Source: Paraescarpia echinospica (lineage: Eukaryota > Annelida > Polychaeta > Sabellida > Siboglinidae). From it: a stretch of DNA of 64,000 nucleotides. Every line of letters begins with the position of its first letter. Within the stretch, counting starts at the first letter, position 1. The notes beneath the pieces are model-generated. The model was not told the DNA's origin, made no database searches, and saw only the letters and a program-made list of their open reading frames with translations. A program made the position numbers and the translations under genes. The stretch is from positions 6,992,000 to 7,055,999 of the forward strand of contig CM034543.1 of assembly GCA_020002185.1 (NCBI GenBank), in the 5' to 3' direction. Below are positions 1 through 10,900 of the stretch, piece by piece.

Positions 1-363
1 TGGATAGATCGACCCTACAGTAGTAATACAGTGCACTCTGGATAGATCGACCCTACAATAGTAATACAGTGCACTCTCGATAGGTCAACCCTACAATAGT
101 AATACAGTGCACTCTCGATAGGTCAACCCTACAGTAGTAATACAGTGCACTCTGGATAGATCGACCCTACAGTAGTAATACAGTGCACTCTGGATAGGTC
201 GATCCTACAGTAGTACTACAGTGCACTCTGGATAGATCGACCCTACAGTAGTAATACAGTGCACTCTGGATAGATCGACCCTACAATAGTAATACAGTGC
301 ACTCTGGATAGATCGACCCTACAGTAGTAATACAGTGCACTCTGGATAGATCGACCCTACAGG
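1..363. repeat. 38-bp minisatellite, cut by the window start
   Basis: About 9.5 head-to-tail copies of a 38-bp unit (tggatagatcgaccctacag followed by tagtaatacagtgcactc) with few substitutions. It begins before the window. It lies downstream of the last KIF4 exon visible here, so it is in either a KIF4 intron or the downstream spacer. No coding content is recognised. Confidence 0.95.
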
Positions 364-692
364 GACCTATGGAAATATTTCTACTTATCACAAGTTTTGT
401 TTTGTACGTTGTTATTGGTTAACTTTGTGCGAAGTCTGCACTTTCCCGATCAACACTAAAATATGCACTTGAATAACGCAAAGCAAGAAACAGTGATGTG
501 TAAGAATAACTAAATCGTTAAAAATCACTACCAATGGTAATAGCGTTTTATATCCGTGTGGGCGGACGGAACTTAATTGTTTTGTAGTAGAAATTTATCA
601 TACTTTTTAACCGGATGAAAGAAATATGAGCGTGCGGTGAAATCGAGTTGACTTAAAAAAAACTTTGACTTAAGAGAATTATCTTACATTAT
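364..692. other. AT-rich spacer, nothing recognised
   Basis: Unique-looking sequence between two minisatellites. No ORF of note, no splice-bounded exon matching KIF4 and no repeat structure is visible. Confidence 0.5.
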
Positions 693-699
693 ATGAGAT

Positions 700-1113
700 T
701 ATACAAAGACAGCCAGTGGATTATCTTACACTATGTGAGATACAAAGACAGCCGGTGGATTATCTTGCACTATATGAGATTAAAAAACAGCCGGTGGATT
801 GTCTTACACTATATGAGATACAATATCAGCCGGTGGATTATCTTACACTATATGAGATACAAAAACAGCCGGTGGATCATCTTACACTATATGAGATACA
901 AAGACAGCCAGCGGATTATCTTATACTTTATGAGATACAAAGACAGCCAGTGGATTATCTTACACTATATGAGATACAAAGACAGCCAGCGGATTATCTT
1001 ATACTTTATGAGATACAAAGACAGCCAGTGGATTATCTTACACTATATGAGATACAAAGACAGCCAGTGGATTATCTTGCACTATATGAGATACAAAGAC
1101 AGCCGGGACCAAC
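700..1113. repeat. 39-bp minisatellite
   Basis: About 10.5 copies of a 39-bp unit containing gacagccagtggattatctt and ending in tatgagatac. Because 39 is a multiple of three, long plus-strand ORFs with 13-residue periodicity appear. They show no domain and are treated as by-products of the repeat. Confidence 0.95.
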
Positions 1114-1524
1114 AAAAAAGAGATGACTTAAAAACAAAAATCGACTTAATCGAGTTCGAGTTATGTGGAGTGCACAGTACCCATGGTTTTATATACCATA
1201 ATAACATGACAAGTACCTGAAAGTACTTTAGCAGAAGGATAACATGACAAGTACATGAGAGTACTTTAGCAGAAGGATAACATGACAAGTACATGAGAGT
1301 ACTTTAGCAGAAGGATAACATGACAAGTAACTGAGAGTACTTTAGCAGAAGGAGAACATGATGACTACCTGAGAGGACTACCTGACAAACAGTAATAATA
1401 ATGATGAATTTTTATATATTTATATTAGCAGCAGCTAATTGAGCACCTGATAAGACAGGTGGAATGTAGAGGTGGCAGGTGGCCACTAGATTAATTAATA
1501 GTTCCAAGTCTAGTGGCCCATGCC

Positions 1525-1628
1525 TCAGAAGGGCGGGGTACACGTAGATAAAAAGTTGGACTCTCGATAAGGCAAAAGGCTTCCTTGCCCACATGCCATC
1601 TAGAGTTAATTCCTTGGGTGGCAATCTT
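1525..1628 (+). mobile_element. 3' end fragment of the CR1-like LINE
   Basis: The reverse complement of this stretch matches the 3' terminal segment shared by the LINE copies at 8.69 kb and 50.14 kb (gattgcca, then gaattaactctagatggca, then cttatcgagagtccaac). Only about 100 bp remain, as expected for an extreme 5' truncation. The element is oriented along the plus strand. Confidence 0.7.
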
Positions 1629-1689
1629 TTTAAACCTGTATGGGTTTTTATAGATGGAAACCGTTGGTTCTGTGAATCCACAAGAGGTT

Positions 1690-1815
1690 TTTTCCATTTC
1701 CCTGTGTGAGACATTTTACTTCCCCCGGCATAGACATCAGACAGAAGGGACCAAAGGGCTTACAGAATCTCTTCCAAGACACAAGCAATGTGGAGTTCAC
1801 CAAATTGCCCTAGTT
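1690..1815 (-). mobile_element. SINE-B fragment
   Basis: Diverged copy of the dispersed repeat found at 6055-6335 (plus) and 28808-29112 (minus). Shared landmarks are ccctgtgtg, ttttacttcccc, ggca and agggaccaa. Only the central part is recognisable. Confidence 0.55.
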
Positions 1816-2059
1816 TCTTAATGGCAGTAGATAGTCGGATACCTGAAAGTACAGTAGGAGTAAGCGACAAGAAGTACCTATAAGTACCATGACTGTAGCA
1901 TTATGTGACAAGTATTTGAAAGTATTCAGAAGGTACCCAGACTGTAGGAGTAAGTGACAAAAAGTACCTGAGAGTACTCTGACAGTAGGAACAGTGGCAT
2001 AACCAGACCCATCTGCCCATCTTCAAGATTGGCAGATGACTGGCCAAAACGGATAATTA

Positions 2060-2262
2060 CAACTGATAAGACAGGTGGAATTTAGAGGGGGCAGCTGGCC
2101 ACTAGATTAACTAATAGTTCCAAGTCTAGGGATCCACATTAATGACTATCATTCGCACAATTTATGTGATTTATGTGAATAGTTTCCACGCAAGCCATTC
2201 GCGTGCTAAAAGGCACACTTTGGATTAATTCAAGACTGGCAAAGAATGATTTCTGGCTAAGG
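2060..2262. repeat. Dispersed repeat C, copy 1
   Basis: Matches 38870-39145 in the same orientation: ctggccactaga, taactaatagtt, then cccacattaatga, then ggcaacactttt-like sequence, then ttaattcaa-actggcaaa. In both places its right end stops just before a KIF4 donor site (exons 25 and 2). The family is not identified. Confidence 0.65.
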
Positions 2263-2290
2263 GCCTGAATAGGAATGTCCTGATAAGTAC

Positions 2291-2497
2291 CTGTTCCTGG
2301 TCGTCATTTGTTGTTGACACAGGCTCCTGTTGCTCACGATTCATGCACTGGGTGTCCGTGCATTTGCAGGTGGCGCCACAATGTTGTCCAGACTTGCGAC
2401 ACCGACACTGCTTCGTCTTACATTTTCCCTGGCAGCCGCAGGTTATCGATTCCATTGGCTCAGTTGGGGGCGCTGCGACGCTTCGCTTCGTCAGCTT
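2291..2497 (-). CDS. KIF4: KIF4 exon 25: cysteine-rich domain (residues 1074-1142)
   Basis: The acceptor is tatcgtcag and the donor CAG|gtactt; both ends are phase 0. It encodes a short basic stretch (KLTKRS) and then [16 protein letters not shown] and [12 protein letters not shown]. This is the cysteine-rich tail of KIF4, reported in KIF4A to hold an iron-sulfur cluster and to help bind DNA or partners. Nine cysteines lie between residues 1093 and 1124. Reading past the donor gives only about 22 residues before a stop inside dispersed repeat C, so splicing to an exon left of the window is more likely. Confidence 0.93.
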
Positions 2498-5400
2498 CTG
2501 ACGATACAAACAGTGGAGATGATTAGTGATGTCCTATTGGTTTTACGTGTGAAAAAAATCTGAGTTCGTCTAAAGACAACCGACAGTCAAAACAGGATGG
2601 AGTAGAAGTTTTGCAGGGCAAATTCAAAAACTTTCTACAGTGGTCCTGTACATAATGAGACAATTCGGAGTATATCGTTTAAAAGAAAACTACTAGAGTT
2701 GATAGTATAATAAATCATGAAATAAATGTGGCAATGTGATATCCTATTGTTTTTACTGGTGAAAAAAACCGGAGTTCCTCTAAAGACAATCAACATCACC
2801 AAAATAGCAGATTAACATAAGTTTTGTAAGGTAAATTCAAGAACTTTCTACAGTGATCATGTAAGTAATAAGACAATTAGGAGTATACAACGTAAAATAA
2901 AACTAGTAGAGTTGACAGTTTAAATGGTGCCACAAATGTATGTTGAGTGTTCAAATGTTCTTTGGAAAATACAAATGTCTGAAGTGTCTTTGTCAACTTG
3001 ATGTGATTCCATTTCCAACATCAGTAATGTGTACCTTCAGCGGGGCATAAAACCTAACCCACTAGACCTTGAACGGCCAAAAGCGGCCAGACGCCCGTTT
3101 CCTTGAGCGGCTGCAAATGGCCAGAAACTGTTTCTAACTTTGGTGATGCGTGGAGGTTGCGCCATCGTCTGGATACTTATGTAACTTCTGTCACTGGATT
3201 CCTTAGTGTATCTGCTGGGCACTAGGGGCATTTCTGATATGGCTTTGTATTGAAAGTTTTTGAATGAGCACTGTTTGAAAATATCAACTGACACGAGTTC
3301 GTAGATTTGTACTGCATTCTCTGCTAACACACCCAGACACGGCGTATCGCGTCACACTTTTAGTTTTAAAAGTTTATTATTATATTTATGACCGTCTTGT
3401 TTCTAGTACGATTGTATTAAGATAAGTAAAACTTGCAATGCTAGGAAACAAAAGAACAGAAATTAAATCCCCAAACCACCTGTATCTTGGTTATTTTGTG
3501 CACGTGCTGCAAAGATTCGGAGCGCATTTCATGAAATGACTTAAAGTGTAAAAAAACTTGATGTGATTGCTGCAGTTTCGACGTAGTTCTATGAGCAATG
3601 GGTTCTTACGGTGGGGCGTCGTTTCATAAGTGGTGTCTGTACATAATCGGGGTCTTTGCAATCGTCCCAAATACTGTTATCCTCGTCCTCCTCGCTGTCG
3701 TCATCTAAGTACATGGGAGTCTCGGCTTCCTGCAACAAACACCATCACGCGTTTCCTCTATATTACGGAACAATATGGTGATGAAGAAGATGTGGAAGGC
3801 AACGAAGAAAGATATAAAACTACAAATTATCCAAACCTCCATGTTTCCAACTGCCACGTACGGATGCGAAATAATATGGACTCGTAATAAGAACATTGCT
3901 AAACGTATAAATGCATTTGAAAACAAGTGTTATAGAAAAATACGAGTGGACTGAACATAGAACTAACAAATCCATCGCAGATGAGCTTGGCGTTATACCC
4001 GGAAATTTGTAAAGAAACAGAAATTAAATTATTTCGGTCATGTGAAACAGCATCAATCTCTAGACACTAATAATGAGGGGAACGGTTAAAGGCAGCAGAA
4101 GTACGGGAAGACCCAGGTGACAATGGGAGAAGGATGTGGAGGAATGGATGGGAGCAGACGTCTGGCGAGTGGGAAGCTTAACAAACTAACATGCTGTCTA
4201 TAGACAATCCATCAAGGCTGCAACGTCCAGAAATGGATAAGCAAATCCCTGGTTCTCTGTCTATTTGTTTGTATGTGTACTGATATTTCTGTTACCTTTG
4301 CATGTATGGGGCTGAAATTGTGGGGTGGTTTGTAGATTTAGATTTTTTCGAAATTCGTCCAGGCAGGTGGGGATCGTGGGGATCGTGGGGGTCAAAATCT
4401 TAAGTCACAGTCACAATCTTTCTCCTTCAATTTTGCATGTATGGAAATTATGTGTGCTGTCTCGCGGGCCGGCCCACTGGAATGGTTCGTAGATTTAGAT
4501 TTATTCAAAATTTGTCCGGTGCAGTGGGGATCTCGGGGGGGTCACATACATGTGACTGCCTTTTTTCCCAGGCAATACCGCGTAACTTGGCTAGTGTGAA
4601 AAAAATGGTATAAAGATTCAGTAACTTTATGGCCCATTTAAAACATTGCCTTAAAAATGGAAATTAACTGGTAATATATATGCAGTTGGTAAGACACATT
4701 ATGGACAGCACTAAAAATTGGTAAAAACACTCACCACACAATACTTGATACATCCTCTGCTGTAAACATTTTACTTTAAACCAGCATTTTAGTTTAAAAT
4801 GGCCGAGGGAATTTTGGGAGTTTGGTGGATGGATCATGGTATATTTGCGTAGCTTTTTCTTTTAGTTTAACTTTAGGTAAGTTCTTATATACAGCGTTCG
4901 CACTAGGGCTTCGCCATTCGCCATGCACTAATTTTTGTATGGTTTGGCGAAAAGAAAAATGCACGTCATCGCCAAATTTGCGAAAACATGAACTACTAAT
5001 ACAAAATGATGGTTTTATATCTTTATTTGATTAAGTGTCACAGATTTAAAATTGTTCTTCAATTTCTTGCATTCGCCTGATCGTTCAGTTGTGAAGGACG
5101 CTTTTATGACAATTTATGTTAACTGAACTGTTATTGTCAATAGCCGAGGGGTTCTAGCCAATGAGAATCCTTATTACAAATTTGGCCGCGCACAACCAAA
5201 CTTCCTAAGGCTAGCATGGCGTCTGCACAATACACAACGATTGTAAGTTTGTATTTAATTTAAAGAAAACCCTTAAATGACAGGCAAATTATTGTTAAAA
5301 GATAACATGGATATCCCTTAAACCATTTAACACGAATCTGTCATGTGACATGTCACAGTCAAGCTGGCCAGAGTCGAAATACATATACGGTCGGAAGAAA

Positions 5401-7904
5401 ATCAGAAACACGCTGTACTTTAAACTTTAAGTTTTGCAGTTTAGACCCGCACCTCCAAAAAGCCATGAAAACGGTCACCAAACTTCACATCATATATCTA
5501 CTATACCTATTCTACACATGTACACTCATCACGTAATTAAACAAATAAATTTACTGTCTTATCGATCAAAATATACAAGAAATTAACTCGCTCTACGTGT
5601 ATACGTTAGTTCCACCGGAAAATCCGGTAGGTGGCGCAACTTTATCGGTAATTTCAGCCGTGGGATAGATTTCATATTTTAAAAAATTGGCTAAAGAATA
5701 TTTTATTTGGCTAAAACAAAATGACTCCTTTTAGCCAAATTTGCCCAAGAGAATTTAGGTCTAGCACTAACCCAGATATAGCATATGCTACAACTGCTCA
5801 AAGCGTTTTACTTCAACCGAACACCATCTTGACTTCTCTGGGAAGCATTCAGGCACACTGTAATCACTGCACAAAGACTATCTGTACACAAATATCCACC
5901 ACTGTCTATAGCCAGGTACTCATTCATACAGCCGAGTGAGCTGGATCAATAGAGTGAAAGTGCCCAGCTTAGAGGGAGAATAAGATTTGTGGTGATCAAC
6001 AAATTCAGACGAGTGTGGTCGCGCGAGGGGATGGTGGGTCAATCCCATCTGCTGCTGTTTCGAAACTTTGGCAATTTCGTTTACCTCACATTACCTGTGT
6101 CTTTTGGAAGAGACACTAAAAAGCCATTGGTCCCTTCCATTTGGTGTCTATGCCAGGGAAAGTAAAAGATCCCACACAGGGGGTAAATGTGTAACCTGTC
6201 GTGGACTCACAGAGTGGTGGTCTCTATCTCTAACCCACTGGATCTTGCTCCCAGCGGCCGGAGTTGCTTCCCGGTTGGGCGTGTGAGAGATGCCTGGCAG
6301 GCAGTGTATACACTGTATGATTGGATGCACTGGGTCCTGTATGAATGTACATGTTTAGACATGATACGTCACACTGTCACCTACCCGCTGCTTGTTGAGG
6401 TCGACTCGGGGCATCAAGGGAGTCTTCACTGTGTCTCCAGTGTACGCTGCCACAGTCAACTCCTGCAGAAAAGAACAGACACCATTAGCAAACAAAATTA
6501 CCATAATGACTGCATCAAGTTGGTCACTGTGCATTTTGGGACACCCTAAACATGTTGTTCTTCTCCTCTTGTTTCTCAGTTGTCAGGGGTGAGGCTGGCC
6601 TCGGTTCCGTTCCCTGATTAAAGTTATTTTCTTTTTCGTCTCCCTCACTGGTCTTGCACTGTCTCCATTCCTCTCTATCCTGCGCTGCTCTCTCAACCAA
6701 CTGTCTCCATTCCTCTCTATCTTGCACCGCTCTCTCAACCAACTGTCTCCATTCCTCTCTATCTTGCACTGCTCTCTCAACCAACTGTCTCCATTCCTCT
6801 CTATCTTGCACTGCTCTCTCAACCAACTGTCTCCATTCCTCTCTATCTTGCACTGCTCTCTCAACCAACTGTCTCCATTCCTCTCTATCTTGCACTGCTC
6901 TCTCAACCAACTGTCTCCATTCCTCTCTATCTTGCACTGCTCTCTCAACCAACTGTCTCCATTCCTCTCTATCTTGCACTGCTCTCTCAACCAACTGTCT
7001 CCATTCCTCTTTATCTTGCATTGCTCTCTCAACCAACTGTCTCCATTCCTCTCTATCTTGCACTGCTCTCTCAACCAACTGTCTCCATTCCTCTCTATCT
7101 TTCGCTGTCCAGCCCACTTCAGTCAACTCCCCACCAGGCTTTATTTTACTCCAACCTCCTCTCTCAACTCTGCTTACCATTTCTTTTTACTCAATGAATT
7201 GAGTGAAAAGAAGTATGCCCCCAGCGTTCTATGTATTACATTCGGATACTTAAAAATAATTAAATTATCAGATGTCCGAAAACATACCTTACAAGAAATA
7301 TTTCCGAGTACACACATTGGTCGCTCCTCCACACTTTATGGTGTGCCACAATCACTGAATCTCTCACAGTTGACCAATGTGTCCAAAAACGAACTACAGT
7401 AAAATAATTATTGGTGTAGTTTGTTAACGCTTGGATGAAAATCGAAGGTGTGATGGGAGACAGGCGCATATAGCGTAAACTCAAAGGAAAGACACTCTCC
7501 TCATGTGTAACCCCGGCATACGTGTACAGCCTAGAGACTATGGTACTGACAGAAAAACAGGAGTGCAAGTTTGCAAAAACAACTGGGTCAGAAGAATTAT
7601 GGGATCCACTTATCACAAGTGATAAGCGAAGCTCCTTTTGGCTTAGGTTTTTTTGTTACTTGTGTATGTTCTAAATATCATATATGGATATGTGCAACAA
7701 TTTCCCACTGTAACAAACTTTCATTTATTTTGTTATCGGAGTTGAACGTAGAACCGATTACTGTACGTTTTGCTAATAGTGTTTTGTTAGACGTCGACGC
7801 AAGATTTGGAGTGGACTTTTTACGAAGCTGCCAAAGTATTGACAAATTATTGTTTCAAATGAACGATTACTTTTTGGTACAAAGTATATCATCCAAGGTT
7901 GGTA

Positions 7905-7987
<83 letters not shown>

Positions 7988-10900
7988 ATGTGCTCATGTA
8001 TACATGCATCTAATGATTTTAACAAGTTCAACACGAACAAATGTGGTGTATTGTTAGATATTCTTATGCTAGATGAAAAACAGTTAATCCTTTTTGTTCA
8101 ACAAACTAATCCACAAATAACTGTAAATTTCCAGTGTTCAAATAGACCCAATAAACCAGTGAACCAACCTTTTTAAGAGTGTCGCACTCGTTTTTCTTCT
8201 TATCGAAAAGATCCTGCAGAGTGCTGAGTCGTTCGATTTCGCCCTCCTGAAACTGTAGCCTCTCTTTCAACTCTTGGTCGGTCAAACTAATGTTTCCATG
8301 CGCCGAGTCGCTGGTCTTCAGTTGTTTGAGCAGGAACAAGATCTGAGGGTCCAAGCATTAAGTACGGTTACTGTAGTCAATGTATGAAGTCTATCGTTTA
8401 TGTTTGTGTTATGCAGCATAAACTATATCGTTGATTTAAAATAAAAATGGAACACAAATTATAACATTTTTAATTCACAATCAATTTCATATTTTATTAT
8501 GGGATAGCTTGAAGGATGCCTAAGGAATAGTTTGAAGCATTATGGGACACAAGAACCCTTAAAGAATAGTTTGAAGGATTATGGGACAAAAGAACGCTTG
8601 AGGAATAGTTTGAAGGAGGATTATGCAAAACAAGGATGCTTGAGGAACAGTTTGAAGGAGGATTAGGGATACAAGGATGTGGAATAGATTTAACAAGATT
8701 GCCATCCAGAGAATTAACTCTAGATGGCAGGTGAACAATGAAGCCCTTTGGCTTATCGAGAGTCCAACCCTTTTATTTACATATATCCAGCCCTTCTGAG
8801 GTATGTGTCGATTTTTAAACATATTCACACTACTAGCATCCACACAATCATAAGATAATCTGTTCCATTCATTCACAGTCCTTTGTGAAAATGAGAACTT
8901 TCTTACGTCTAATCTACACTGCTCCTTTACTAATATAACTTCATGTCCTCTAGTCTTTCTATCTTTCTTAACTAAAAAAAACATATTTCTATCAATATTT
9001 TCATAACCATTCAATATTTTAAACACTTCTATCTGATCTCCTCTCAATCTCCTGGTCTCTAGTGTTGTTAAACCACATTCTTTTAGGCGTTTTTCATAAC
9101 TAAGATCCCTCAGTTTTGGTATCATTTTAGTCGCTCTCCTCTGTACTCTTTCTAGCATATGTTATGTTATATTTCGCCTAATCAATCCCAGGATTTGATT
9201 TCCTTTTGAAGCTGCAATTTCACACTGCTCTGAAACCTTCATGTCAGCACTAATTGTCAGCCCTAACTCTTTTTCTTTTACAGTAGTATTTAGTACAGTT
9301 CCCCCATTGTATATTCTACATATTCGTTCCCATGTCCCAAAATTGAACAACATTTGCCACTTTTCAGACCATTTTATCAACCTGTCAAGATCATCTTGTA
9401 AATGCTGTCTATCTCCATCACTTTTAATCCTTCTAAACACTTTTGTATCATCTACAAATTTCAACACCTTGCTAGCTATATCATCGTCCAAATCGTTTAT
9501 ATATATTAAGAATAATATAGGTCCAAGTACTGATCCCTGTGGAACCCCACTCAAAACTGATTTCTAGTTTGAAGCCTTCCCATCAACAACTACGCGTTGT
9601 CTTCTGTCAATCAGCCATTTTTCTATCCAGTTAATTATACCATTTCCTATGCCATGGGCCTTTAGTTTAAGCAGTAATCTCTGATGTGGCACTTTGTCGA
9701 AAGCTTTTTGAAAATCTAAGTAGATGATATCTACTGGTGATCCATCATCCACCCACTTAGTGATATCTTCAAAAAAACATAACATATTTGTTAAGCATGA
9801 CCTCGCTTTTAGAAACCCATGTTGAGATGGGTTTATCAAGTTATGTTTAACAAGAAAATCCACCAGGAAACTATCTTGTACTAAAACTAAAAACTTGTTG
9901 TCCTCACTACTCATACTCTGTGGAGATTTCCATTTGATATGCCCATGGTTGGAATCCCCCATAATAACACAGTCCCGTTTGCTCACTTCCCTTATAGCAT
10001 TTTGTATTTTTTCATTCTCTTCTATGCTTATGTCTGGACTTCGATAAACTAATCCAACCGTTAACGTTGAGTTTCCTGTAACAATGCACCAAACAGCTTC
10101 TTCGCAATCTGCTTCTCTGTCTAATTTTATTTCATAAGCCTGGATAGATTCTTTAATATATAAAATAACCTCCCCTTCTTCCTATTCTATCTTTCCTAAA
10201 CATTACATATCCTGTCAGTCCCAATTCGGCATCTGATACATCGGTGGTTGCCCATGATTCGGTTATACCTATTATGTGAGGGTCAATATCTTCTACCATA
10301 ATGTTTAGTTCATTTCTTTTGTTTACTATACTCCTTGCATTTAAACAAACACATTTATATCCAGCTTCAGAACAGTTTTCCAGACTGTTCTTTGCTTAAT
10401 TATTTTTTCTGTCTTTATCTATGCCTCCAGTTTCAGGCTTCTCTGCGAGTCCCCCCTGCAAATTTAGTTTAAATAGATGCAACCTGTCCCACTGTCAACA
10501 GATCTCAGCAGATTCTCTGAGAATACTGCTGCCCCCTTTCCACTTAGATGGAGGCCATCTCTCATGTACATATCTTCTCTCCCAACAAAGTACCCCCATA
10601 AATCTATGAATCCCATGCCCTCTTCTTCACACATCTGCTCAACTAGTGCGTTGATCGCCATCCTCTTACAGTTTCTGTATCTTGCCCCCCTTCCTCCCAT
10701 TACTGGCAAAATTCCTGAGAGAACAACCTGTTCCACTCTTGTCTTCTTTAGCTTCCTCACTAGATGTCTGTACTTCTGAACTATCCCAGTTGTTCCCTCC
10801 TTGTCTGCATTGTTTGTCCCAACGTGTACTAGTATAGACCCTCCCTTGCCATGCCCCAATATCTTCTCTACCCTTTCGGTCACATGCTCTATCCTAGCCC

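Larger units (their letters stand above)
1205..1985. repeat. 38-bp minisatellite with a degenerate continuation
   Basis: Four good copies of a 38-bp unit (agtacatgagagtactttag, then cagaaggataacatgaca) lie at 1205-1375. Decayed copies rich in gtacctgaaagtac motifs reappear at 1850-1985. The two blocks are separated by LINE and SINE fragments, so the array was probably interrupted by insertions. Confidence 0.8.

Noticed and set aside
693..1220. 175-codon plus-strand ORF
   Set aside because: A by-product of the 39-bp minisatellite. An overlapping frame is equally open.
2225..2290. Extension of KIF4 exon 25 to a stop at 2225 as the true C terminus
   Set aside because: The extra residues lie partly in dispersed repeat C and do not resemble the KIF4 tail. 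A consensus-like donor (CAG|gtactt) precedes them. It remains a minor alternative.
7571..8176. 201-codon plus-strand ORF
   Set aside because: Mostly a TG microsatellite read as VCVCV. No family resemblance in the remainder.
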